From positions 1 to 6,516 of the forward strand of contig DAOVTU010000175.1 of NCBI GenBank assembly GCA_030632925.1: a DNA stretch of 6,516 nucleotides. Direction: 5' to 3'. The stretch comes from Candidatus Krumholzibacteriia bacterium (GTDB lineage Bacteria; Krumholzibacteriota; Krumholzibacteriia; LZORAL124-64-63). The notes under the pieces are model-generated. The model ran no database searches and had not been told where the DNA came from. It worked only from the letters and a program-made list of their open reading frames with translations. The translations under genes were made by a program, and so were the position numbers. Positions 1 to 6,427 of this stretch are shown piece by piece (position 1 is the first letter of the stretch; each line of letters begins with the position of its first letter).

Positions 1-2505
1 GGGTTCAATCGTCAGGATAGTGCCAATGCCCACAGTCGTGGTGCCAAGATTGTAGTAGGGGTAAGACGGCAAACCCATCGTGGTGATTTTTTCCAGGGTA
101 GCATCAGCCGACAGGGTCTCGTTGATCAGCCCGATGGCGTGGATGCCGTTCTGGTTGAAGGTATTGTTGATGTAGCTCGGATTGGCCAGAACCGACGTTG
201 CCAGGGGCGTCTGCACCTGGTTGAAGAAGTTGTTGTCCTGAATCAGAGGGGCCGAATTGCCGTCCGTCCAGATACCGATATAGTTGGTCGAAAAGAAATT
301 GTCCCTGATCGTTGGTGAAGCCGATTCGCACCAGATGGCTGCATCCGGCACGCTGTAGGGGCCATAGCCGCCGTAGGCCAAATCGCAAAGCTGAACGATC
401 GAGGTCAGGTCATCACTGGTCGGAGAGAACTTGATGGAGCCCCAGTTGTTGTAGGTCGGCACGGTTGCCGTACCGTCGCCAGCGGTATCCCCGGGGTTAC
501 CCCGGCTGTCATCACGAACGCTGGTGAAGGCGATGGTGCTGTCAGGTGTACTGACGGCCTGCAGGCTGCCGTCAATGATCAGGTCCGTACCAGCCGAGAC
601 ATTGATCATCTTCAGGACAATACCCGGCTCGATGCGAAAGTTGGTTCCGGTCGTGACACTGATGTCACCGGCGAGGTAATAGCTGATATTGCTGAACCCG
701 GCCATCGACCGCACGCGCAGCACCGAATTGACGCCAACGATTTCGGGAATCAGGCCGATGGCACTCAGCCCCACATTCGTGAACGTGATGCCGGTATAAA
801 TCGGCTCGGCCGAAATCGACATCAGCATCGGGGTGTAGGTGGTATTGGAGATGTCCACGTTGTTGATGACTGAAGCCGCCGTGCCGGCCTGCCTGAGACC
901 ATAGTAGCTGTTCTGCAGGATGAGATCATGCAGGTCCGGACTGGCTGATACAGCCGAGATCAGGGCCTCGTTGGAATAGCCGCCAAACTTGAGGGTCGCA
1001 TAGCTGACCGAACCGGTGCTGCCCGGGTTGAAACGGATCAGCCCCCAGTTTCCTGTCGCCGGCGATGTATTGCTGCCGTCGTTGTTGGTATCGGCCGGAA
1101 CGCCGTGGGTATCGTCCTTGTAGCTGGTGAAAACGATCTGGCTATCCGGGTCAGCCGTACCGTCCATGTGCAGCGCTCCGTTGACGATGATATCCACGTA
1201 ATCCCGCGGTTTGGCCACGATACCCGGATCGATCGTCAAGTCACCGGACACATCGATTGTGATATCGGCCAGCAGGATGTAGACCAGGTTGTCGATGGGT
1301 GTCACACCCAGAGTCGCCCCGCGAATGCCCAGGGTATTGGTCCCCAACAGGGTCCCGCCCAGGATACCGATGGCGTCAAAACCGTTGTCGCTGGTCGAGC
1401 CAAAAGCGATGCTGTCGAAGGTGGGATTCGAAGAAATCTCGATGGCCACCGGCACGTCCTGCATGGCGTTGATGCTCGAATTGTGCAACGAAGGGCTAGA
1501 GGTGCCGATGCATTTCAGTCCGTAATAGGCCGCCGTCAGGTCACAGTTGCGCAGGGTTGGACTGGCGTTGTCGCAATGGATCGCCCCATAGTTCGAACTG
1601 TTGTATCCGGCAAAAGAGACCCGGCAATTGCGCAGAATGCTGGCGTCGTCCGACACGTCGAAGAAACGGATTCCACCCCAGTCGTTCCAGTCCGGAAAAG
1701 TGTTGTTGCCGTTGACATTGGTGTCCTGGCCAACCGGTGCCGGGGCATTGTCGTCATCGATACTGGTGAAGTAGATCAGGGAGTCGGCTGTGGCGCCACC
1801 CAGAGCGGTCAACAGGCCTGAATTGCTGACATAGGTCCCGGCGTTGAATTTGAGCACTACGCCCGGATCAATGTTCAGGGATTCGCCACTGCCGATGACG
1901 ATGGTGGCGGACACCTGATACGCCAGGGCGCTGGTCGGTACCCCGCCGATCGTAGCGCTCGGCCGTGAGATGTTGGCCGTCCCGACGACGGAACTGTTGT
2001 ATATTTGAATGGCGTCGGTGCCATTGCCCGATGGTGCATCAAGAATGATGTTGTCGAACACCGGATTGGTATCGAGTGTCATGTAGACCGGCACCAGGGT
2101 CATGCGGTTGATGGCGGTGTTCTGGATTGTCGGTGCGGCCAAAGTCGTCATCTGGATACCGCGATAACCATCACTCAGGTCACAGGCGCGAATCAGGGGC
2201 GCTGAACTGGTGGTGAAACTCAACGTCGGATAACTGGATCCGCCGGCATAGCGCACCGTGCACCAGCGCAGCGAACTGCCGCTGGAGGAACTGCCGCTGA
2301 ATCGAATATTGTACCAGTCGCCAACCGCAGGCGTGGTCGCCGCGCCGTCGCCATTGGTGTCTTCGCCCAAACCCAGCGGTGCCAGGTCATCCTTGATGGA
2401 AGTGAAGACAATCGTGCTGTCCGCGGCACTGCCGCCTTCGGCGAAAAGTGTGCCGACAACATTCAGGTAGGTGTTGGGCAAGAATTTCAGGGTCACACCG
2501 GGGTC
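1..2505 (-). repeat. Tandem protein-level repeats, about 210 residues per unit
   Basis: Units counted from the Asp/Glu of the D/E-P-G motif are 1870-2505 (212 residues), 1231-1869 (213), 631-1230 (200) and 7-630 (208). A fifth unit begins at base 6 and runs off the window. Each unit keeps the same order: PG-x-LKF strand, G-x-L-x-A-x-G turn, FTS-x-x-DD, Asp-rich loop, W-x-x-I-[RK]-F, Cys/Ser coils, NPxF and an AIGI strand. The repeats are clear in protein but well diverged in DNA, which suggests old duplications under selection rather than recent slippage. Unit 3 is the shortest and has lost several coil cysteines. Confidence 0.85.
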
Positions 2506-2694
2506 CACCGTCAGGGTCACTCCTGAAGAAACAGTCACCGATCCGATCACCTCGTAGACGGCTCCGCCGACGGTATCCAGAGTGGTGTCCACTACAATGG
2601 TTCCAGAGATGGTTTTTTGACCGAGAGCGGGCGCCGCTCCAACCAAAGCCACAACCAACAGGCTCAATACGAGGATCAGGGGACGGCGTGACAT
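1..2694 (-). CDS. Secreted right-handed parallel beta-helix repeat protein (C terminus outside window)
   Basis: This frame is open for 898 codons from ATG at 2694 to the window edge with no stop, so the protein is longer than seen. A signal peptide is visible: MSRRP, then a hydrophobic stretch (residues 6-20) and a likely cut after ALG (25). The rest is four tandem units of 200-213 residues and the first two residues of a fifth. Each unit has DPGVxLKF or a variant (64, 276, 489, 689), an FTSxxDD strand (97, 309, 522, 723), an Asp-rich loop (DTNGDG 112-117, DTNVNG 324-329, DTNNDG 535-540, DTAGDG 736-741), a W-x-x-I-[RK]-F strand and short ASPTLRNCDL-like coils ending YYGL. These features are typical of bacterial surface beta-helix proteins, and the Asp loops resemble calcium sites. 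The ATG follows GGAGG with 5-base spacing. The ligand or enzymatic role is unknown; a polysaccharide-binding, adhesin or S-layer-like role is only a guess. By analogy with the gene at 5402-6427, a C-terminal sorting domain may lie beyond the edge. Confidence 0.9.
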   Translation of the reverse strand, partial: MSRRPLILVLSLLVVALVGAAPALGQKTISGTIVVDTTLDTVGGAVYEVIGSVTVSSGVTLTVDPGVTLKFLPNTYLNVVGTLFAEGGSAADSTIVFTSIKDDLAPLGLGEDTNGDGAATTPAVGDWYNIRFSGSSSSGSSLRWCTVRYAGGSSYPTLSFTTSSAPLIRACDLSDGYRGIQMTTLAAPTIQNTAINRMTLVPVYMTLDTNPVFDNIILDAPSGNGTDAIQIYNSSVVGTANISRPSATIGGVPTSALAYQVSATIVIGSGESLNIDPGVVLKFNAGTYVSNSGLLTALGGATADSLIYFTSIDDDNAPAPVGQDTNVNGNNTFPDWNDWGGIRFFDVSDDASILRNCRVSFAGYNSSNYGAIHCDNASPTLRNCDLTAAYYGLKCIGTSSPSLHNSSINAMQDVPVAIEISSNPTFDSIAFGSTSDNGFDAIGILGGTLLGTNTLGIRGATLGVTPIDNLVYILLADITIDVSGDLTIDPGIVAKPRDYVDIIVNGALHMDGTADPDSQIVFTSYKDDTHGVPADTNNDGSNTSPATGNWGLIRFNPGSTGSVSYATLKFGGYSNEALISAVSASPDLHDLILQNSYYGLRQAGTAASVINNVDISNTTYTPMLMSISAEPIYTGITFTNVGLSAIGLIPEIVGVNSVLRVRSMAGFSNISYYLAGDISVTTGTNFRIEPGIVLKMINVSAGTDLIIDGSLQAVSTPDSTIAFTSVRDDSRGNPGDTAGDGTATVPTYNNWGSIKFSPTSDDLTSIVQLCDLAYGGYGPYSVPDAAIWCESASPTIRDNFFSTNYIGIWTDGNSAPLIQDNNFFNQVQTPLATSVLANPSYINNTFNQNGIHAIGLINETLSADATLEKITTMGLPSYPYYNLGTTTVGIGTILTIEP

Positions 2695-2698
2695 GGCA

Positions 2699-2704
2699 AC
2701 CTCC
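2699..2704 (-). promoter_or_regulatory. Ribosome binding site of the beta-helix gene
   Basis: The minus strand reads GGAGGT directly before TGCC and the ATG at 2694. The GGAGG core is five bases from the start codon, which is close to ideal and fixes this ATG. The signal peptide that follows supports the same start. Confidence 0.8.
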
Positions 2705-2774
2705 AGGGGGAACAACGACGCCTCACGACGTGTCGACAGGCTGATTCATAGGCTCTGTATCAAAAGGGCTGGGT

Positions 2775-2790
2775 GGCGCTGAATCGCGCC
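2775..2790 (-). other. Small GC-rich hairpin in the leader of the beta-helix gene
   Basis: GGCGC (2775-2779) and GCGCC (2786-2790) form a perfect 5-bp stem around a 6-base loop. It lies just downstream of the predicted transcription start and about 80 bases before the ATG, so it would sit near the 5' end of the mRNA. It could protect the mRNA end or have no role. There is no proper T-run after it, so it is not a convincing terminator. Confidence 0.3.
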
Positions 2791-2806
2791 TCTCCAATCT
2801 CCCGGC

Positions 2807-2835
2807 ATCGTACTCTGTTTTTGAGTTTACGTCAA
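2807..2835 (-). promoter_or_regulatory. Sigma-70-like promoter for the beta-helix gene
   Basis: On the minus strand a -35 box TTGACG (2835-2830, five of six consensus bases) is followed by a 17-base spacer and a -10 box TACGAT (2812-2807, four of six). Transcription would start near 2800, giving a leader of about 105 bases before the ATG at 2694. The surrounding DNA (2813-2880) is noticeably more AT-rich than the genes. An overlapping alternative is the extended -10 element TGTTAAAAT at 2845-2837. The match is by consensus only, and the housekeeping sigma preference of this lineage is not known from the window. Confidence 0.55.
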
Positions 2836-2885
2836 CATTTTAACATACAAGCGCATCCAGCAACATCAATCATCAAATTTCGCAA

Positions 2886-4544
2886 CTAACCAAGTTCAAG
2901 TCCCGCGATCACATAGGCATGATCACTGGCTTTCTCACCAGTCCGGCCAGGCCGAGAGCCCAGGAGTGCGTTGGCGTGCAGAATCTCGTATTCAATCTTC
3001 CGCCCCTCCAATTGGCGGTTCCCCACCACCCCATGCATCAGGGCCTGTGAAATGCCCCGATGGTTGTAGTCGAACCGCAGCTGCTGCGGCACCGTATTGA
3101 CCAGATTCGTGCTGTGATCACCGGTCAATGCCCGCAAGGTCGCACTGAATTCGAAGTCGTTAAAATCGCCGGTGACATAGTAGTCGACCTCCTGTTCCCG
3201 CAACCGGGCCAGATGTTCACCGATCAATTCGGCCTGCTGCACCCGCAGGGCCTCGCGCGAATCGAAGCCCGGCGCCTCAGGCGCGAAAAGCCCGTTCTGG
3301 TGCCGCTTCGAAGCCAGGTGCACGTTCACGACTTCCAACTCGCCCGTGCCCGAGGCCAGCCGGAAGCGGGCGGCCAATGGTTTGCGCGATCCCTCGAAGG
3401 CCGGTGAACCCTCGCCCAATCGCTGCAGCGAACCCTCCACAAAACTCACCCGTTGCGGGTCATACAAGTAGGCGTTGCGGATGTTGCCGCCCGGTTGTCC
3501 ACCATCGGCTTCGGAGGCCGGAGGGATGTCCAGCCACCGGTACTGCGGACCGCCGGCCCGCTGCACTGCGGCAATGAGAAAGTCGTAGGTCCGCTCTGCC
3601 TGCACTGTGGTGGTCAACTCGGCACCGTCGTCATCCTGGATCTCCTGCAGCGCAACGATAGCCGGCCCCGCCGCATCCCGGGCAATGGCCCGGCCCAGGG
3701 CGTCGAATCGCCCGTCGCCCACGTCGTCATCCACATCCCGGCGCGGGTCGTTCACCTTGGCCGGATTTTCCCGGTGCGGATCGAGATTAAATCCGTTGAG
3801 AGTCAGCACGGTGATGCCGGATCCATCGCTGCGCAGAGTGGTCGACTGGGTCTCCACCTTGGCAGGACGCACCTGAACCGGACCTGCGGCTGCGATTTGA
3901 AACGAGGCCACCCGAAAGTTGAGTGGGCCCACAATCGGCGCGAGCAATTCGGCGCCCACATTGACGGACGGGGCATCATCGTAGTTGATGACTCTAAATC
4001 CCGGCAACCAACGCTCGGGCCATTCGGGATCGATCAGAACACCACCCTGGCGAGTGCGCACCAGATCCGAGTCGGCTGGCAACAGCACGTAGTCACCGAA
4101 GGGATTGCTCGGCGCCGTGAAAATCGCACCGGATTCAATGCCCACCAGCATGCCTTCAAGGCTATTGAGGAACAGCGCGAGTTTCTGCGGCTCCACCAGC
4201 ACGTTTTTTGCCGTCAACCAGACCGGTTTGATCTCCGGCCCGTAAAATTCCAACTCCTGCACAGCCCCGCCCACCAATTGGGTCGTCGGGCGCGCGTATT
4301 CATCCGGCTGGTAGTCCACGACCTTGCCAGCCACAGCCACCAGGCTTCCCACAGGCGGCTTGTGCCCGCGCTCGAGCACAAAAAGGCCCTGGGATTCCGC
4401 GGCCGTCACGTCCCCCTGCGGATCCTGGATGAAGAACCCCTTGCGGGTCGTGCCGATCACGACGCCGCTGGTGGCGACCGTCTGGCCCCCCAGCGGCGAG
4501 AACAAACCGCTGCCCTGAATGCGATGTATGGGTGTTTCCTGCAT
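2886..4544 (-). CDS. Endonuclease/exonuclease/phosphatase family protein with N-terminal OB-fold (ExeM/NucH-like nuclease)
   Basis: This 552-residue protein looks like an extracellular DNase of the ExeM/NucH type. Residues 24-78 (TSGVV...GFFIQDP...VGSLVAVAGKV) match the OB-fold that precedes the catalytic domain in these nucleases. The EEP domain runs from about 245 to the end. It has LTLNGFNL (247-254; metal-site Asn), LQE (299-301; metal-binding Glu), NVHL (407-410; catalytic His), GDFND (459-463; Asp and Asn) and terminal SDH (540-542; general-base His). The usual LDH before the last motif is LMH here (502-504). The predicted reaction is metal-dependent hydrolysis of phosphodiesters, probably nucleic acid. 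There is no signal peptide, and an in-frame TGA at 4580-4578 rules out a longer N terminus. AGGA lies very close to the ATG, so the ribosome binding site is weak. The start is 22 bases past the racemase stop, so translation may be coupled. A phosphatase or other EEP specificity cannot be excluded. Confidence 0.85.
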   Translation of the reverse strand: MQETPIHRIQGSGLFSPLGGQTVATSGVVIGTTRKGFFIQDPQGDVTAAESQGLFVLERGHKPPVGSLVAVAGKVVDYQPDEYARPTTQLVGGAVQELEFYGPEIKPVWLTAKNVLVEPQKLALFLNSLEGMLVGIESGAIFTAPSNPFGDYVLLPADSDLVRTRQGGVLIDPEWPERWLPGFRVINYDDAPSVNVGAELLAPIVGPLNFRVASFQIAAAGPVQVRPAKVETQSTTLRSDGSGITVLTLNGFNLDPHRENPAKVNDPRRDVDDDVGDGRFDALGRAIARDAAGPAIVALQEIQDDDGAELTTTVQAERTYDFLIAAVQRAGGPQYRWLDIPPASEADGGQPGGNIRNAYLYDPQRVSFVEGSLQRLGEGSPAFEGSRKPLAARFRLASGTGELEVVNVHLASKRHQNGLFAPEAPGFDSREALRVQQAELIGEHLARLREQEVDYYVTGDFNDFEFSATLRALTGDHSTNLVNTVPQQLRFDYNHRGISQALMHGVVGNRQLEGRKIEYEILHANALLGSRPGRTGEKASDHAYVIAGLELG

Positions 4545-4566
4545 GGTCCTGTCTTTGGTGTTGAGT

Positions 4567-5265
4567 CTATTTTGTAGTCAGCGCGTATTCAACGGCCATG
4601 GCCGCATGTATGTCCGTAGTATCGCACAGCATGACCTTGGTATCGGCCTGGCTCACCAGCATACCAATTTCCGTACAGCCCAAAATAACCGCTTCGGCTC
4701 CCTGCGCCGCCAGGTCGTCAATGATGCGCACATATTCCTGTCGCGCCGCATCCTGAAAACTGCCCAGGCACAACTCCTGATAGATCACGTCGTGCACGAT
4801 TTTGCGGTCGGCGGCGTTGGGGGTCACGACTTTCAGGCCGAATTTTTCGGCCAGGCGGCCCTTGTAGAAATCTTCTTCCATCGTAAACGCCGTGCCCAAC
4901 AGACCCACCGTACCCACACCTTCAGCCAACAGCACTTCGGCTGTCGCATCTGCAATGTGCAGGATGGGAATGTCGATGGCCGCTTCAATTTCCGGCGCCA
5001 CGATGTGCATGGTATTGGTGCAGATCACCAAAAAATCGGCCCCCGCGGCCTGGATGCTTTGCGCCGCCTTGGCCAGGATGGTCGCCGTGCCCGCCCAGTC
5101 GCCCTGATGCTGCAGTTGTTTGATGGGCTCAAAATCGACACTGTGCATGACGATCTGGCCGGAGTGCAAGCCGCCGAGGGCGGATTTGACGCCTTCATTG
5201 ATATTGCGGTAATAACCGACCGTGCTTTCCCAACTCATGCCGCCCATCAGGCCAATGGTTTTCAT
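4567..5265 (-). CDS. Aspartate/glutamate racemase family amino-acid racemase (YgeA-like)
   Basis: This 232-residue protein matches, from memory, E. coli YgeA (about 230 residues) along its whole length. Shared features include the start MKTIGLMGGMSWEST, LHSVDF-like HSVDF (41-45), CTNTMH (82-87), LHIADAT (102-108), LLGTAFTMEEDFY (122-134), ELCLG (164-168) and GCTEIG (196-201). The family inverts amino-acid stereochemistry without a cofactor by a two-base mechanism. The two cysteines, C82 and C197 here, serve as the acid/base pair. Substrate cannot be read from sequence: relatives act on aspartate, glutamate, homoserine or others. The protein should be cytosolic, with D-amino acids going to the cell wall, signalling or catabolism. 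The ATG at 5265 is chosen because it aligns with the family start and has GGAG 11 bases upstream. A 40-codon in-frame extension to 5385 has no family similarity and overlaps a strong inverted repeat. It is probably the first gene of an operon with the nuclease. Confidence 0.92.
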   Translation of the reverse strand: MKTIGLMGGMSWESTVGYYRNINEGVKSALGGLHSGQIVMHSVDFEPIKQLQHQGDWAGTATILAKAAQSIQAAGADFLVICTNTMHIVAPEIEAAIDIPILHIADATAEVLLAEGVGTVGLLGTAFTMEEDFYKGRLAEKFGLKVVTPNAADRKIVHDVIYQELCLGSFQDAARQEYVRIIDDLAAQGAEAVILGCTEIGMLVSQADTKVMLCDTTDIHAAMAVEYALTTK

Positions 5266-5276
5266 GGAGGTTTCTT

Positions 5277-5280
5277 CTCC
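5277..5280 (-). promoter_or_regulatory. Ribosome binding site of the racemase gene
   Basis: The minus strand reads GGAGAAGAAACCTCC directly before the ATG at 5265. GGAG (5280-5277) is the only Shine-Dalgarno-like element and sits 11 bases from the start, a little far. The CTCC just before the ATG can pair with it to make a 4-bp hairpin, so the site may be partly masked in the mRNA. Confidence 0.5.
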
Positions 5281-5304
5281 TGCAAAGTGATGCTGCTGAA
5301 AATA

Positions 5305-5373
5305 TTGAAGATCTCTGCCCGCGCTCGGTGTGCCGGGAGGCAAACCTTTGCACATTGCGGTAGAGATCTTCAA
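5305..5373. repeat. Nested inverted repeat / structured RNA candidate upstream of the racemase
   Basis: TTGAAGATCTCT (5305-5316) and AGAGATCTTCAA (5362-5373) are perfect 12-bp inverted copies. Pairing extends through a G-U and two G-C pairs to 15 bp (5305-5319 with 5359-5373). Inside lies a second stem, GGTGTGCC (5327-5334) with GGCAAACC (5339-5346). It has one mismatch and closes a 4-base loop, GGGA on the plus strand, which fits a GNRA tetraloop, and UCCC on the minus strand. Each outer arm is itself a near-palindrome centred on AGATCT, so a pair of protein-binding operators 55 bases apart is an alternative reading. In the mRNA it would lie in the leader of the racemase, ending about 40 bases before its ATG. 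Possible roles are attenuator, leader regulator, terminator of the upstream gene or REP-like element; the sequence alone does not decide. Confidence 0.6.
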
Positions 5374-5374
5374 C

Positions 5375-5402
5375 ACCGGAATCACGGAGAGAAAATTCCG
5401 GT
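5375..5402 (-). terminator. Hairpin at the end of the FlgD-domain protein gene, possible terminator
   Basis: ACCGGAAT (5375-5382) and ATTCCGGT (5395-5402) form a perfect 8-bp stem with a 12-base loop. The stem begins on the last base of the TGA stop codon of the upstream gene (5404-5402), a position typical of a transcript end. No T-run follows on the minus strand, so it is not a classical intrinsic terminator. It could stop transcription with help from the larger inverted repeat next to it, or stabilise the 3' end. Confidence 0.45.
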
Positions 5403-6427
5403 CACTTGATCAACGTCATTTGCCTCGATGTGGAGTTGCCCCCGGCCTCCATTCGATAGTGATAGACGCCGGCCGAGACCGTACGACCGGCGCTGTCCCG
5501 GCCGTCCCAGATCACGTCGCAACGTCCGGTCTCGCAGGATTCGTTCAGAAGGGTCGTGACCAACCGGCCTGCCACATCATAGACGTCGAGGCGAACGACA
5601 CCGGGGTCGCTGATCTCGAAAGAGATTGTCGTCATGGGGTTGAACGGATTGGGCACCGCGGCAGCCAGTTGCATCTGGATCGCAGGCGCTCCCACATGGC
5701 TGACTGTCTCGGTGGGATAGGACAAATCAAGAACATCACTGTTTTTTAAGGCGATGTCGTCCATGAGAAGTGGGCCCGCCACGCCATCGCCGCCGCCGGT
5801 CTTGATGAAAATATTCCGCAGGTCGTTGATGGTCCCTTGCCGGAACGGAAACTCGGTGCGGCCGTCGATCTCAAGCTGATCAGCAGCCGTAGCCGCCTCC
5901 CCTTCGCGGTCATGCAACCACACGGAAGTCACGTCGGCACCATTGTCGATGTAGAGCCAGCAGTTGTACCATTCCCCTGGTTCGAGCTCAGTCAGATCAC
6001 TGTAGGTACCACCGTCGTTGACCCGCAAGTTGTCGTTGGTACTGGTCAGGCTGAGTTCCGGTTCAAAATTCCCGAATTGATCAGGAAAAGTCGACTCGGA
6101 CACGCCAAACGAGACATTGAGTTGGTCCTCGTAGCGGAAGCGCAGAAAGAGCGTGCGGGCTTCACCCTCGGGAATCACCGCAGTGTGGAATAAAAACGTT
6201 GAGGAGGTCAACACACTGAGTACCTGATTGTCGAAGTCGGCCGGATCGAGAACCACCTCGCTGGAAAGGTCGTCGGCGAACCAACCATTTTGGCCGGCAA
6301 TGGGCCCCAGCACCAGCCCATCAAACTCGGCCACATCAACAAATGCCAAACTTGTGCTGGCGCTGACCACCGCGGCGATGCCAACCACCACGGCCCATGA
6401 AATCGATTGCTTTAGCGTGAACATCAT
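5402..6427 (-). CDS. Secreted protein with LamG/concanavalin-like body and C-terminal FlgD-like (T9SS-type) sorting domain
   Basis: This 341-residue protein has an N-terminal signal peptide (hydrophobic residues 11-28, likely cut after SLA at 28). Residues about 34-230 read as a beta-sandwich of the concanavalin/LamG-like kind. Supporting motifs are FDGLVLGPIAGQNGW (35-49), GEWYNCWLYIDNG (151-163) and LLMDDIAL (220-227). This part carries no recognisable catalytic site. Residues about 255-341 form a FlgD-like Ig domain: PNPFNP (259-264), VRLDVYDVAGRLV, WDGRDSAGRTVSAGVYHYRM and terminal TLIK. In FCB-group bacteria such domains are used for type IX secretion and surface anchoring. The ligand is unknown; a carbohydrate-binding role is only suggested by the fold. 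Two ATGs are adjacent (6427 and 6424). AGGGGG (6435-6430) is two bases from the first and five from the second, so translation may begin at 6424. No clear promoter is seen in the 89 bases upstream. Confidence 0.85.
   Translation of the reverse strand: MMFTLKQSISWAVVVGIAAVVSASTSLAFVDVAEFDGLVLGPIAGQNGWFADDLSSEVVLDPADFDNQVLSVLTSSTFLFHTAVIPEGEARTLFLRFRYEDQLNVSFGVSESTFPDQFGNFEPELSLTSTNDNLRVNDGGTYSDLTELEPGEWYNCWLYIDNGADVTSVWLHDREGEAATAADQLEIDGRTEFPFRQGTINDLRNIFIKTGGGDGVAGPLLMDDIALKNSDVLDLSYPTETVSHVGAPAIQMQLAAAVPNPFNPMTTISFEISDPGVVRLDVYDVAGRLVTTLLNESCETGRCDVIWDGRDSAGRTVSAGVYHYRMEAGGNSTSRQMTLIK

Noticed and set aside
1105..1821. A 238-codon open frame on the plus strand inside the beta-helix gene
   Set aside because: The minus strand is open through the whole region and codes for regular repeats; the plus frame is its antisense echo.
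1..2694. CRISPR array or DNA-level tandem repeat
   Set aside because: The repetition is at protein level with a period of about 630 bases and diverged DNA; there are no short identical direct repeats with spacers.
3453..4577. A 374-codon open frame on the plus strand opposite the nuclease gene
   Set aside because: It is a shadow frame caused by GC-rich codon use. The translation is rich in His, Arg and Gln with no family resemblance, whereas the minus strand carries clear EEP motifs over the same bases.
5304..5373. A classical intrinsic terminator on the minus strand
   Set aside because: The stem is strong, but the following bases ATATTTTC are only a weak T-run and the outer loop is long. 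I kept it as a structured element rather than call it a terminator.
5266..5385. A 40-codon N-terminal extension of the racemase starting at 5385
   Set aside because: The family begins at MKTIGL, the extension has no similarity or secretion signal, and it coincides with the strong inverted repeat.
4519..5409. A 296-codon open frame on the plus strand opposite the racemase gene
   Set aside because: The opposite strand encodes an unmistakable YgeA-like racemase, and the plus-strand product shows no recognisable motif or ribosome site.
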